From Ottowia sp. (GTDB lineage Bacteria > Pseudomonadota > Gammaproteobacteria > Burkholderiales > Burkholderiaceae_C): a stretch of DNA of 46,912 nucleotides. The notes under the pieces are model-generated. The model was not told where the DNA came from. It searched no databases and saw only the letters and a program-made list of their open reading frames with translations. The position numbers and the translations under genes are program-made. The stretch's first letter is position 1, and every line of letters starts with the position of its first letter. Of this stretch, positions 1 through 9,946 are shown one piece after another. The stretch spans positions 1 to 46,912 of the forward strand of contig JALOAS010000015.1 of the NCBI GenBank assembly GCA_023228705.1, read 5' to 3'.

Positions 1-7
1 CGTTGTC

Positions 8-79
8 GCCCTTGCAGGGCGCCCCGCAGCCAGAGGCTGCTTCTGTTCGTGCTGTCCAAAGGTGCGCAGGCACCTTTGG
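8..79. repeat. Cluster of three short hairpins
   Basis: Three inverted repeats follow each other before the dpp operon end: 8-20 (GCCCT, 3-nt loop, AGGGC), 26-40 (GCAGCC, AGA loop, GGCTGC) and 56-79 (CCAAAGGTGC, GCAG loop, GCACCTTTGG, perfect 10-bp stem). No T-tract follows on either strand, so a simple intrinsic terminator for dppF is not supported. They could be a REP-like intergenic element, or folding within the end of a gene that lies outside the window. I recognise no gene in 1-134. Confidence 0.45.
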
Positions 80-134
80 AGCCGCAGCACTCACCCTTGC
101 CTGACACGCCCATCGCTGCACGCTCAGGCGCATC

Positions 135-204
135 CAACTGCGGAATCTAGGATTATTTGTTCGATATGAACACAAAGCAGAGCGCCCGCCTGCTGAATCC
201 AGGA

Positions 205-212
<8 letters not shown>
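135..212 (+). repeat. Two direct copies of an IS-end-like motif
   Basis: CTGCGGAATCTAGGATTATT (starts 138) and CTGCTGAATCCAGGATCATT (starts 190) match at most positions and lie about 50 bp apart at the 3' end of dppF. Related copies occur at 6624-6650 (same orientation) and at 6045-6066 and 9947-9970 (opposite orientation). The family of the parent element is not identified. The second copy overlaps the dppF stop codon, so the motif probably reached its place by an insertion or rearrangement at the operon end. Confidence 0.45.
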
Positions 213-1232
<1,020 letters not shown>

Positions 1233-1236
<4 letters not shown>

Positions 1237-2246
1237 GTCTCGCCCTCCGGCGCTGCGGGCCAGTTGTTGGTCGGCTTGCCATCCTGCAGCGGGTAGTGGC
1301 AGCGCACCAGCGCGCCGCCGGCATCGGCTGCGGGTGCAAGTTCGGGCCGCTGCTGCCAGCACAGCGGCCGCGCAAACGGGCAGCGCGGTGCGAACAGGCA
1401 GCCGGACGGCCGGTCGCCCTGGCCCGGCACCATGCCCGGGATGGTGGGCAGGCGCTGGCCGCGGGTGCCGCGCTCGGGCAGGGCGGCCAGCAGCGCCGCC
1501 GTGTAGGGATGCCGGGGGTTGTCAAACAGGCCTTGCGCCGGCTGCTCTTCAACCAGCTGGCCGGCGTACATGACATTGACGCGCCGGGCTGTTTCAGCCA
1601 CCACGCCCATGTCGTGCGTGATCAGCACCAGCGCCATGCCGTGCTGGCGCTGCAACTGCACCAGCAACTCCAGGATTTGCGCCTGGATGGTCACGTCCAG
1701 CGCGGTGGTCGGCTCGTCGGCAATGAGCAGGCGCGGATTGCAGGCAATGGCCATGGCAATCATGACGCGCTGGCTCATGCCGCCGGACAACTGGTGCGGG
1801 TACGCCTTGAGGCGCTGCGCCGGTGCCGGTATGCCCACTTGCGCCAGCAGCTCCAGCGCGCGCGCGCGCCGCTGCCGGCGGCTGCCGCCCACGTGCACGG
1901 CCAGCGCCTCCATGATCTGAAAACCCACCGTGAACGATGGGTTGAGGCTGGTCATGGGCTCCTGGAAAATCATGGACATGGCCGCGCCCACGATGCGCCG
2001 GCGTGCGCGCGGCGACAGGCGCAGCAGGTCCTGCCCGGCAAAGTGCATGCAGTCAGCGGTCACCCTGGCGCTCCAGGGCAACAGCCCCATGACGGCCAGC
2101 ATGGTGACGCTCTTGCCCGAGCCGGATTCGCCCACGACGCCCAGGATCTCGCCTTCGGCCACGTCCAGGTCGACATGCTCGATGGCCCGGAATGGTCCGC
2201 GCGTGGTCTGGAACTCGACGCAGAGGTTGCGCACTTCGAGGAGCAT
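1233..2246 (-). CDS. dppD: Dipeptide/oligopeptide ABC transporter ATP-binding protein DppD
   Basis: This is the second ATPase of the peptide importer. The 337-residue product shows Walker A GESGSGKS, signature LSGGMSQRV, Walker B leading to DEPTTALD, the switch His (LITHD), and a C-terminal oligopeptide-transporter domain with cysteines in GCLFAPRCPF and VRCHYPL. Related DppD proteins can carry an iron-sulfur cluster at these cysteines (family knowledge, not shown here). The start is ATG at 2246, which shares one base with the dppC stop (TGATG). The gene ends in an ATGA overlap with dppF. The longer upstream frame to 2354 lies inside dppC and is not used. Confidence 0.93.
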
Positions 2247-3169
2247 CAGCTGCGCCTCATGGCCGGGTCGAAGGCGTCGCGCAGGCCGTCGCCCATGATG
2301 TTGACGGCCAGCACGGTGACCAGGATGGCCAGTCCCGGAAAGGTCACGGCCCACCAGGCGCTAGTGATGTAGTCGCGCGCGTCGGCCAGCATGGTGCCCC
2401 ACTCCGGAATCGGCGGCTGTGCGCCCAGGCCCAGGAAGCCAAGCGCCGCCGCGTCCAGGATGGCGTTGGAAAAGGTGAGCGCCCCCTGCACGATGAGCGG
2501 CGCCAGGCAATTGGGCAGGATGGTGACAAACATCAGTCGCAGCGGCCCGGCGCCGGCGACGCGACTGGCCGTGACGTACTCGCGCTGCAGCTCGGCAATG
2601 ACCGAGGCGCGCGCCAGCCGCGTGAACTGCGGCATGTAGACCACGGCAATGGCCAGCATGGCATTGGTCAGCCCGGGCCCGAGTATGGCCACCACGACGA
2701 TCGCCAGCAACAGGCTGGGGATGGCCAGCAGGATGTCCATCAGCCGCATGATGAGGCTCTCGAACAGGCCGCCAACGTAACCGGCCACCAGGCCAAGCAA
2801 GGTGCCCACCGTGGTGGCCAGCACCACCACCACCATGCCGATAAGGAGCGAATAGCGGGAGCCGTAGATGATGCGCGAGAGGATGTCGCGTCCCAGCGGG
2901 TCGGTACCCAGCACAAACGACCAGTTGCCGCCGCTGGTCCAGGCCGGCGGCTGCAGCAGCGCGCTGCGAAACTGCTCGTTGGAGCCATGCGGCGCCAGCA
3001 GGTCGGCGCCCAGCGCCACCAGCACCAGTGCAGCGATGATGAGCAGGCCCGTCAGCGCACCCCGGTTTTCGGCAAAGTAGGCCCAGGCCTCGCGCAGCGG
3101 ATGCGGCGGCGCCTGCAGCGCTCGTGGCGGCTGCGGCTCTTGCAGGGCGGTGACGGGCAGCGTACTCAT
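2246..3169 (-). CDS. dppC: Dipeptide ABC transporter permease DppC
   Basis: This is an inner-membrane permease of the peptide importer. The 307-residue protein has an N-terminal OppC_N-type segment with a first membrane helix (about residues 35-55, LLIIAALVLVALGADLLAP). A BPD_transp_1 domain follows, with hydrophobic helices and the EAA-like loop around ASVIAELQREYVTASRVAG that docks the ATPases. A periplasmic loop with FVLGTDPLGRDILSR is typical of DppC. It starts in an ATGA overlap with dppB and ends overlapping dppD by one base, so the whole set appears translationally coupled. Confidence 0.93.
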   Translation of the reverse strand: MSTLPVTALQEPQPPRALQAPPHPLREAWAYFAENRGALTGLLIIAALVLVALGADLLAPHGSNEQFRSALLQPPAWTSGGNWSFVLGTDPLGRDILSRIIYGSRYSLLIGMVVVVLATTVGTLLGLVAGYVGGLFESLIMRLMDILLAIPSLLLAIVVVAILGPGLTNAMLAIAVVYMPQFTRLARASVIAELQREYVTASRVAGAGPLRLMFVTILPNCLAPLIVQGALTFSNAILDAAALGFLGLGAQPPIPEWGTMLADARDYITSAWWAVTFPGLAILVTVLAVNIMGDGLRDAFDPAMRRS

Positions 3170-4179
3170 GAGCGGCGGTGGCGGATGCGCGGGTCAATCA
3201 GGCCATACATCAGGTCCACGCTGAGGTTGACCAGCATGACCATCAGCGCCACCAGCAGCACGCCGCCCTGCACCGACGGGTAGTCGCGGCGGTAGACGGC
3301 CTCGACCAGCCACTTGCCCACGCCCGGCCAGGAAAAAATGGTTTCGGTCAGGATGGCGCCGGCAAACAGCAGCCCAACCTGCAGGCCGGTGACGGTGATC
3401 ACCGGCACCAGCGCGTTGCGCAGCGCGTGCAGGCCGACCACGCGCCACGGTGCCAGCCCCTTGGCGCGTGCCGTGCGCACGTAATCCTGCCCCAGCACCT
3501 CGAGCATGGCCGAGCGCGTTTGCCGCGCAATCACGGCCAGCGGGATGGTTGCCAGCGCCACCGCCGGCAAAACCAGATGCCGCACCGCCGACCAGAACGC
3601 GTCTGTCTCGCCCTGCAGCAGCGTGTCCATGAGCATGAATCCGGTGATGGGCTGGATGAAGAACCAGGCGTCCATGCGACCGGAGACCGGCGTCCAGCCC
3701 AGGTAGCCGGAAAAAAACACGATGAGCAGCAGGCCCCACCAGAAAATGGGCATGGAATAGCCGGTCAGCGCCGCACCCATGACGGCGTGATCAAACAGCG
3801 AGCCACGCTTGACGGCAGCGATCATGCCGGCCGGCAGTCCAATGAACAAGGCCAGCAGCAACGCCACCAGCGACAGCTCGACCGTGGCCGGAAAGCGCGA
3901 GAAAAAGTCGGACAGCACCGAACTGCGCGTAATGAGCGAGGTGCCCAGATCGCCGTGCAGCAGCCCGTTCAGAAAGCCCAGGTACTGCTGCCACAGCGGC
4001 AGGTCGAAGCCGTACTGGTGCATGAGCTCGGCATGGCGCTCGGGCGAGACGCCGTGTATGCCGGCCATGACGCGCACCGGGTCGCCCGGAATCAGCCGCA
4101 CCAGCCCGAAGGCGACCACCGTCAGGCCGAAGACCGTCGGCACGATGAGCGCCAGGCGGTGCAGGACAAAACGAAACAT
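3166..4179 (-). CDS. dppB: Dipeptide ABC transporter permease DppB
   Basis: This is the partner inner-membrane permease, 337 residues. The N-terminus (MFRFVLHRLALIVPTVFGLT) with LIPGDPV in the first periplasmic loop is the usual DppB/OppB opening. The EAA loop is visible in ARQTRSAMLEVLGQDYVRTARAKG, and GAILTETIFSWPGVGKWLVEA is a conserved C-terminal segment. The gene follows dppA after a 58-base gap and overlaps dppC by ATGA. Membrane topology of about six helices is inferred from hydrophobicity. Confidence 0.93.
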   Translation of the reverse strand: MFRFVLHRLALIVPTVFGLTVVAFGLVRLIPGDPVRVMAGIHGVSPERHAELMHQYGFDLPLWQQYLGFLNGLLHGDLGTSLITRSSVLSDFFSRFPATVELSLVALLLALFIGLPAGMIAAVKRGSLFDHAVMGAALTGYSMPIFWWGLLLIVFFSGYLGWTPVSGRMDAWFFIQPITGFMLMDTLLQGETDAFWSAVRHLVLPAVALATIPLAVIARQTRSAMLEVLGQDYVRTARAKGLAPWRVVGLHALRNALVPVITVTGLQVGLLFAGAILTETIFSWPGVGKWLVEAVYRRDYPSVQGGVLLVALMVMLVNLSVDLMYGLIDPRIRHRRS

Positions 4180-4237
4180 GGCCGGCTTGCCCAGCCGCTA
4201 CGGCGCATCCGGCGCAAGACGCGCCGCCGGCGACGCC

Positions 4238-5836
4238 TCAGTCGACGTCAACGGCATGGAAATAATGCCCGCCCATGGGGTCCATGACGTAATTCTTGAC
4301 GCTCTTGCGCACCGGCAGGAAGACGGTGGAGTGATCCAGCGTGATCCAGGGCGCCTCTTCCTTGAAAATCCTGATCGCCTCGTGATACAGCTCGGCGCGC
4401 TCATCGCGGTCGGAGACGCGCTGCGCCTTGGTGACCAGCTCGTTGAACGCGTCGTTGCACCAGCGTGCCAGGTTGGTACCCGAGGCCACGCCGTCGCAGC
4501 CGAGCAGGGTGTAGAGGAAGTTGTCGGGGTCGCCGTTGTCGCCGGTCCAGCCCAGGAACGCGGTCTGGTGCTCGCCAGCGGCCACGCGCTTGAGGTATTC
4601 GCCCCACTCAAACGAGACGATTTTGGTCTTGACCCCTATCTTTTCCCAGTCCGACAGGATGAGTTGCGCCATGCGCCGCGCGTTGGGGTTGTAGGGTCGT
4701 GCCACCGGCATGGCCCACAAGTCGGTCTCGAAGCCGTCGGCGTAGCCCGCCTCGGCCAGCAGCTCCCTGGCCCGCTCCGGATCGTAGTCGTAATCCTGCA
4801 GGTCCTTGACATAGCCCAGCACCGACGGCGGGATGGGGTTGGACGCAATCTCGGCGTATCCGTTGAAGATGACGTCAATGATGGTTTTTCTATCGACCGC
4901 CAGCGCCAGTGCCTGGCGCACCTTGACGTTGTCAAACGGCTCGCGTTCGACGTTCATGGCCAGATAGCCGACGTTCAGGCCCGCCTGCTCCATGAGCTCG
5001 ATGTCGGCGTCCTTTTTGATCGTGTCCAGATCGGCCGGATTTGGGAACGACATCACCTGGCACTCGCCCGCCTTGGTCTTTTGCAGCCGCACCGAGGCAT
5101 CGGGCGTGATGGCAAACACCAGGTTGTCTATCTTGGGCCGCTCGACAAAGTAGTCCGGGTTGGCCTTGTAGCGGATGATGGCGTCCTTCTGGTAGTTGAC
5201 AAAGACAAAGGGGCCGGTGCCCACCGGGTTGTGGTTCATCTGCTCGGGCGTGCCCGCTTCCATTAGCTGCTCGGCGTACTCGGCCGACAGTATGGAGGCA
5301 AAATCCATGGCAAGGTCGGGCAGGAAGGCCGAGTTGGGCGCGTTCAGTTCAAAGCGCACGGTGTGATCGTCGAGCTTTTCTATGGCCTTGAGCAGCTTGG
5401 GAAAGCCCATGCCTGCAAAGTACTGGTAGTTGCCGCCGCCCACCTGGTGCCAGGGGTGGTCTTTTTTCCACTGCCGGTTGAAGCTGTACAGCACGTCGTC
5501 GGCGTTGAACTCGCGCGTCGGCTTGAACCAGGGCGTCGTCTGCCACTTGACGCCCTTGCGCAAATGAAAGGTGTAGGTCAGGCCGTCGTCCGAAATGTCC
5601 CACGACTCGGCCAGCCCCGGCTCGAAATCGGTGGTGCCCAGCTTGAACTCGACCAGGCGGTTGTACAGCGGCCGCGATGAGGCGTCAAAGGTGGTGCCGT
5701 CATCGTAGAACTGCGGATTGAACCCCGAGGGGCTGCCTTCCGAACAAAACACCAAATGCTTGCTGGCCGCGCCTGCCGCCAGTGGTAAAAACAAGGCCGC
5801 AACCAGTGCCGCACCCAGAATCCTGCTCTTGCGCAT
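4238..5836 (-). CDS. dppA: Periplasmic peptide-binding protein DppA (SBP family 5)
   Basis: This is the solute receptor of the importer, exported to the periplasm. The 532-residue product begins with a clear signal peptide (MRKSRILGAALVAALFLPLA, cleavage probably after AGA). It continues as an SBP_bac_5 protein with GFNPQFYDDGTTFDASSRPLYN and LAESWDISDDGLTYTFHLRK, which is the DppA pattern. The frame extends to 6010, but ATG at 5836 is chosen because GAGGAG lies just upstream and the signal peptide starts there. It is the first gene of the operon. A palindromic site 43 bases upstream (5879-5898) may control it. Confidence 0.93.
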   Translation of the reverse strand: MRKSRILGAALVAALFLPLAAGAASKHLVFCSEGSPSGFNPQFYDDGTTFDASSRPLYNRLVEFKLGTTDFEPGLAESWDISDDGLTYTFHLRKGVKWQTTPWFKPTREFNADDVLYSFNRQWKKDHPWHQVGGGNYQYFAGMGFPKLLKAIEKLDDHTVRFELNAPNSAFLPDLAMDFASILSAEYAEQLMEAGTPEQMNHNPVGTGPFVFVNYQKDAIIRYKANPDYFVERPKIDNLVFAITPDASVRLQKTKAGECQVMSFPNPADLDTIKKDADIELMEQAGLNVGYLAMNVEREPFDNVKVRQALALAVDRKTIIDVIFNGYAEIASNPIPPSVLGYVKDLQDYDYDPERARELLAEAGYADGFETDLWAMPVARPYNPNARRMAQLILSDWEKIGVKTKIVSFEWGEYLKRVAAGEHQTAFLGWTGDNGDPDNFLYTLLGCDGVASGTNLARWCNDAFNELVTKAQRVSDRDERAELYHEAIRIFKEEAPWITLDHSTVFLPVRKSVKNYVMDPMGGHYFHAVDVD

Positions 5837-5878
5837 GAAAAAATCTCCTCGTTGTCCATAGAGAAAATCGGAGCATGC

Positions 5879-5898
5879 GATGTCGCCAGGGTGACATC
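5879..5898. promoter_or_regulatory. Inverted repeat upstream of dppA, possible operator
   Basis: GATGTCGCC, a 2-base centre (AG), then GGTGACATC forms a near-perfect 9-bp inverted repeat (one G/T mismatch). It lies 43 bases before the dppA start. On the minus strand a TTGACG hexamer lies just upstream of it, so the repeat would sit in the -35/-10 spacer or near the start of transcription. This fits a dimeric repressor site or a leader hairpin. No regulator gene is adjacent. Confidence 0.4.
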
Positions 5899-6044
5899 CG
5901 CTCGTCAAGTGCATTATGCCAACGCAAAAAGCCGCACCTGCGGAAGCGGCCAACCTTGATCCTGGCACGGCCGATTGGCGATAAAGCAAATCTCGGATCA
6001 GGCCGGACACGTGCTGCAGCAGCCCCGCGCCTGACCTGCGGCTG

Positions 6045-6066
6045 CAACCAACCTGGTGGATTGCGT
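6045..6066 (-). repeat. IS-end-like motif, inverted copy
   Basis: CAACCAACCTGGTGGATTGCG resembles the complement of the motif at 6624-6650 and the copy at 9947-9970 (ACCAACCTGGATTCAGCG), allowing a short gap. It lies just before the transposase remnant, so with the 6624 copy it may be one decayed terminal repeat of that element. The match is imperfect and the call is tentative. Confidence 0.3.
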
Positions 6067-6099
6067 GCCACCATCAACGCTTCGTGATCCACGGTCGTC

Positions 6100-6480
6100 G
6101 GCGTAATGGGTGTTCTTGCTCGGTATGGCAGCGCCGACCGCCCCGTCTTGTCATGCGCCTGATGGTCAGGCTGCCGGATCAAACATGCCTTTTTCCCCAG
6201 TGATGAAGAACTGACGTTGCGCTGGAGCGAGAATATCGTGTGGCAGTACGTCTCTGGCGTGGGGTCTGCAAACTGCGCCCGCCCTGCGATGCCGCGCAAG
6301 TCAGTGGCTTGCGCACGCGAATCGGCGAGGCAGGCATCGAAGAGATCCTGACGGCCACCATCGACCCGGCAGTTCGGGTGAGAGTGATCAAGTCCGTCGA
6401 ATCTGAGGGTGTCATCGTCGATGCCACCGTGCAGGAGAAGGCCCTTGAGCACGGCTATTTTTGGGAGAGCAGGCCAAGCA
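6100..6480 (+). mobile_element. Decayed IS5-family transposase fragment
   Basis: This is a broken N-terminal part of an IS5-type transposase. In one frame 6172-6260 reads RIKHAFFPSDEELTLRW, then SENIVWQYVSG. After a frameshift the frame at 6240 continues with PPCDAAQVSGLRTRIGEAG, IEEILTATID and VIVDATVQEKA. These match the family pattern LKHAY-LSDE--W-ENPYWQYF-G, LPID-S---R-RIGEAG, VIVDTTVQEKA. A further shift near 6170 joins RLVMRLMVRLP. Similarity stops after TVQEKA, so the catalytic C-terminal part is missing and the element cannot move on its own. It marks the left edge of the accessory block. Confidence 0.72.
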
Positions 6481-6623
6481 GGGTATCGTGGTAGAACGCA
6501 GCGAAGAGGCCGGCCGCAAAACAGTGTCAGGCACCTGTCGCCCTCTTGTTTTTGATCCTAGGTGTTCATTGAAAAACGCAAAACTTCGAGCAATAACAAA
6601 TAGTTGTCAAAAAAATAAGCGGT

Positions 6624-6650
6624 CAACTGCGGATTCTAGGTTGATTGGTT
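6624..6650 (+). repeat. IS-end-like motif before macA-like gene
   Basis: The segment contains CTGCGGATTCTAGGTTGATT, close to CTGCGGAATCTAGGATTATT at 138. The copy at 9947-9970 is in the opposite orientation, after the macB-like permease. The two therefore bracket the efflux genes as an inverted pair. The parent element is not identified. Confidence 0.45.
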
Positions 6651-6678
6651 CTCCTGCTGGAAGCCCCGGAGAAAACTG

Positions 6679-7923
6679 ATGGCAACGCCTCCTGATTCCT
6701 CCCTGACAGAAATGGCGGACGAGGTCAATACCGTTATCCGGGCCGAGAAAGCGCGTGGCCGGTTCAGGCAAACGGGCTGGCTTGTTCTGGCCGCGCTTGT
6801 CGTGGGCGCATTGGCGTGGTGGTTTTGGCCAACCCAGCCTGCGGTGCAATGGCAGACGCATGCGCTGGATCGTGCCGACATGCTGCTGTCGGCGACGGCA
6901 ACCGGGAATCTGCAGCCCAAGAGCGAAGTATCCGTTGGCGCCGAAATATCCGGGATTATCGGCCAGGTGTCGGTCGCGGAAAACGACAGCGTGCGCAAGG
7001 GCCAGATCCTTGCAAAATTCAACACCGACGAGCTCAACGTGGCACTGCAACAGGCAACGGCCGGCCTTGCGCTGGCCCGGGCATCCGCTTCCGAAGCGGC
7101 AGCGACGCTGCAGGAGGCCACGGTGGACGAGCGCAGGACGCGGGATCTGGCCGGGGAATATTTCTTGTCCCAGGCAACGCTGGACGCAGCCGTTGCCACG
7201 GCCAAGCGTGCCCGGGCCAAGACCGCGCACGCCAGGGCGACGATCCAGCAGGCCGAGGCCAGCGTATCGCAGGCGCGCACACGACTTGAGAAGGCGGTCA
7301 TCACCTCGCCCATCGATGGCGTGGTGCTCAAGCGCAACATCGAGCCGGGGACCACCGTGGCAGCAAGCTTCCAGACGCCCGAACTCTTTTTGCTCGCGGA
7401 AGACCTGCGGCAAATGGAACTGCACGTGTCCATGGATGAGGCCGACGTGGGCATGGTGAAGGCGGGCCAGGTCGCAACCTTTGTCGTCGATGCCTGGCCG
7501 GGCCGGCTGTTCAAGGCCACGGTGCTGAAGGTCTATTTGTATCCGACGGTCGAGAACAATGTGGTGACCTACACCACGGTGCTGTCGGTCGACAATTCCG
7601 AACATCTTTTGCAGCCAGGCATGACGGCGACGGCAACCATCATCACGGGCGAGCGAAAGCAGGCGTTGCGAGTGCCCAACATGGCGTTTCGCTTCCGGCC
7701 CCCGGCCAGCGGAGAAACAGGCGGCGGCCTGTTCAGCCTTCCCGCCGACCGCCTCAAGGACGCTCCCGCAGCGTCCGCCAATACCATCTGGGTACTTAAG
7801 GGAGACCAACCGCAACGCGTCCTCGTGCGCACCGGCTACACCGACGGTCAATATACCGAGGTTTTCAGTGATGAATTGTCCGTGGGCGACCAGATCCTGA
7901 TCGGCGGAGGTCCCACTGGATAA
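6679..7923 (+). CDS. MacA-like periplasmic adaptor (HlyD/RND-MFP family)
   Basis: This is a membrane-anchored periplasmic adaptor that would link an inner-membrane ABC pump to an outer-membrane channel. The 414-residue protein has one membrane helix at about residues 32-50 (TGWLVLAALVVGALAWWFW). A biotinyl-lipoyl half motif follows (VSVGAEISGIIGQVSVAEND), then a long alanine-rich coiled coil (about 120-205), the returning lipoyl half (VITSPIDGVVLKRNIEPGT) and beta-barrel domains (LQPGMTATATIITG). Two ABC genes follow directly, which supports a MacA role. No TolC-type channel gene is in the window. The substrate (macrolide, lipopeptide or other) is unknown. Confidence 0.85.
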   Translation: MATPPDSSLTEMADEVNTVIRAEKARGRFRQTGWLVLAALVVGALAWWFWPTQPAVQWQTHALDRADMLLSATATGNLQPKSEVSVGAEISGIIGQVSVAENDSVRKGQILAKFNTDELNVALQQATAGLALARASASEAAATLQEATVDERRTRDLAGEYFLSQATLDAAVATAKRARAKTAHARATIQQAEASVSQARTRLEKAVITSPIDGVVLKRNIEPGTTVAASFQTPELFLLAEDLRQMELHVSMDEADVGMVKAGQVATFVVDAWPGRLFKATVLKVYLYPTVENNVVTYTTVLSVDNSEHLLQPGMTATATIITGERKQALRVPNMAFRFRPPASGETGGGLFSLPADRLKDAPAASANTIWVLKGDQPQRVLVRTGYTDGQYTEVFSDELSVGDQILIGGGPTG

Positions 7924-7963
7924 CCACGCAAGCAACCCGCATGCAGACCTGCCGCCGCCGCGG

Positions 7964-8668
7964 TTGCCTCCTGCCATCATCCGGATGCGCGGGATCTACA
8001 AGATCTACGGGGCGGGCGCGGCCGAGGTGCGCGCGCTGGATGGTGTCGACCTGACGATCCGCGATGGCGAGTTCGTGGCCATCATGGGGCCCAGCGGTTC
8101 AGGCAAGTCCACCTGCATGAACATCATCGGTTGCCTGGACGTGCCCACCGCCGGTGAATACCTGTTCCGTGGGGTGGACGTGGCCCGCCTCGACCGGGAT
8201 GAACTCGCGCTGTTGCGCCGGCATTTCATGGGCTTCATCTTCCAGAGTTTCAACCTGCTGCCGCGGGTCACGGCGCTGGCCAATGTGGAGCTGCCACTCA
8301 TCTACGACGGCGTCAAGCGGTCCACGCGCAGAGCACGCGCGAGCGAGGCCCTGCGCATGGTCGGCCTGGCCGGCCGTGAGTCCGCCACACCCAATCAGCT
8401 TTCCGGGGGGCAACAGCAACGGGTGGCCATCGCCCGGGCGCTGGTGACCGAGCCTCCCATCCTGCTGGCGGACGAGCCCACCGGAAACCTGGATACCGCG
8501 ATGTCCGACGGCATCATGGTGCAACTGGAGCAGATCCGCATCGAGCGGGGCATCACCATTATCATGGTGACGCACGAGCCGCCCATTGCCCGCTACGCGG
8601 AACGGGTGCTGTACTTCGTCGATGGCAAGCTGGAGAAGGACGGACCCCCGGCGGAGGTTCTGTCATGA
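7964..8668 (+). CDS. MacB-type ABC transporter ATP-binding protein
   Basis: This is the cytoplasmic ATPase of the efflux/mechanotransmission ABC system, 234 residues. It shows Walker A GPSGSGKST (residues 42-50), signature LSGGQQQRVAIARAL, Walker B with DEPTGNLD, and the LolD/MacB-like N-terminus IYKIYGAGAAEVRALDGVDL. The start is uncertain: TTG at 7964 is used, while ATG at 7985 and a CTG at 7916 that sits after GGAGG are alternatives. It overlaps the permease gene by ATGA. In Escherichia coli MacB the ATPase and permease are fused; here they are separate polypeptides. Confidence 0.88.
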   Translation: MPPAIIRMRGIYKIYGAGAAEVRALDGVDLTIRDGEFVAIMGPSGSGKSTCMNIIGCLDVPTAGEYLFRGVDVARLDRDELALLRRHFMGFIFQSFNLLPRVTALANVELPLIYDGVKRSTRRARASEALRMVGLAGRESATPNQLSGGQQQRVAIARALVTEPPILLADEPTGNLDTAMSDGIMVQLEQIRIERGITIIMVTHEPPIARYAERVLYFVDGKLEKDGPPAEVLS

Positions 8669-9873
8669 GCTGGCTGGACACCTTTCTCATGGCCTTTCAG
8701 GCCATCGTCAGGAACAAGCTGCGTTCGCTTCTGACCGCCCTGGGCATCATCATCGGCGTCGGCAGCGTCGTGGTCATGGTGCATCTGGGCCAGTCCGCCA
8801 CACGCAGTGTCACCGACGAAATTGCCAGCATCGGCTCGAATCTGTTGTTCGTCATGCCCGGCACCGCCCAGCGTGGCCTCGGCGGCGTGCGCTCGATCGC
8901 CAGGCCTTTCGAGTTGGAGGATGTGCAGGCCATAGAGCGCGAAGTGCCTGGAATTCTTGTGGCACCGGCGCTGACGACCAACGCGACCGTTGTTTTCGGC
9001 AACGCCAACGAGACGATCCCGGTGGTGGGCACAAACAACAACTATTTTGTCGTTCGCAACCACGGGGTTGCCTATGGCCGCGAGTTCGAGGACTCGGAGC
9101 TGAGTGCCGGCGCGGCCGCTTGCATCATCGGCACCGCGCTGGTCGACGAGATGTATCTTGGCCAGGAGCCCCTGGGGTCAACGCTTCGGGTGGGGCGCAC
9201 CGCCTGCCGGGTGATCGGCGTCCTCGAGGAGAAGGGCCAGTCCATGGGGCAGGACCGGGACAAGACCATCCTCATGCCCATCAAGGCCGTCCAGCGCCGT
9301 CTCGTGGGCAAGCTTGATGTGCAGACCATTTATGTATCTGCCCTGATCGATGGCAGCACGCGCACCGTGCAGAAGGATATTGAATCATTGCTTCGACAGC
9401 GCCGGAGCATTGCCTCCCGGGCAGACGACGACTTCTACGTTCGGGACACGCAAGACATTGCCGAGGCGCTGGCCAGTACCACGAACACGCTGACCGTCCT
9501 GCTCGGCGCCATTGCTGCCGTGAGCTTGCTGGTGGGCGGGATCGGGATCATGAACATCATGCTGGTGTCCGTCACTGAGCGCATCCGCGAAATCGGCATC
9601 CGGCTGGCGATTGGTGCCCGCACCCGTGATGTGTTGCTGCAGTTCCTGGTCGAATCGATCACCTTGTCGACGCTCGGCGGCATCATCGGGCTGATCCTCG
9701 GCGTCGTGGGCACCTGGTTGGTAACGACCCGGATGAAGATGCCCTTCCTGCTTTCTCCCGCCGTCATGTTGATGGGGTTTTTCTTCGCGGTCGCGATAGG
9801 CGTCCTCTTCGGATATTTCCCTGCACGCAAGGCTGCGCATCTGAATCCCGTCGATGCGCTGCGCCATGAGTAA
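8665..9873 (+). CDS. MacB-type ABC transporter permease (MacB_PCD/FtsX)
   Basis: This is the inner-membrane permease half of the MacB-like transporter, 402 residues. The N-terminal helix (LLTALGIIIGVGSVVVMVHL) is followed by a periplasmic MacB_PCD domain of about 220 residues. The FtsX-type C-terminus carries three helices (TVLLGAIAAVSLLVGGIGIM; a second near STLGGIIGLILGVVG; a third near LMGFFFAVAIGVLFG). The conserved IMLVSVTERIREIGIRLAIG segment precedes the second of these. It is coupled to the ATPase gene by an ATGA overlap. No gene follows for 288 bases, so the three-gene unit probably ends here. Confidence 0.9.
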   Translation: MSWLDTFLMAFQAIVRNKLRSLLTALGIIIGVGSVVVMVHLGQSATRSVTDEIASIGSNLLFVMPGTAQRGLGGVRSIARPFELEDVQAIEREVPGILVAPALTTNATVVFGNANETIPVVGTNNNYFVVRNHGVAYGREFEDSELSAGAAACIIGTALVDEMYLGQEPLGSTLRVGRTACRVIGVLEEKGQSMGQDRDKTILMPIKAVQRRLVGKLDVQTIYVSALIDGSTRTVQKDIESLLRQRRSIASRADDDFYVRDTQDIAEALASTTNTLTVLLGAIAAVSLLVGGIGIMNIMLVSVTERIREIGIRLAIGARTRDVLLQFLVESITLSTLGGIIGLILGVVGTWLVTTRMKMPFLLSPAVMLMGFFFAVAIGVLFGYFPARKAAHLNPVDALRHE

Positions 9874-9946
9874 GGCAAACTCCGGACCCGTTCAGCCGTG
9901 GCTGATCGCACATAACCGGCACCATATCCGCGTCTTTGGATCGGAC

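Larger units (their letters stand above)
5899..6678. other. Gene-poor boundary region between dppA and macA-like gene
   Basis: This stretch of about 780 bases holds no intact gene. It contains the decayed transposase (about 6100-6480) flanked by oppositely oriented IS-end-like motifs at 6045-6066 and 6624-6650. A GTGTCAGGCACCT motif at 6524-6536 recalls repeats linked to REP-associated transposases. An AT-rich tract (about 6540-6620) probably carries the promoter of the macA-like operon, but I cannot place a confident -35/-10. The small open frames here have no recognisable product. Confidence 0.6.

Noticed and set aside
1..134. Possible end of a cysteine-containing protein on the minus strand
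   Set aside because: The frame can be read but no start, family or context is visible at the window edge.
7916..7963. CTG start for the MacB-type ATPase after GGAGG
   Set aside because: CTG starts are rare; the site is well placed but TTG at 7964 or ATG at 7985 is simpler. Left as an alternative.
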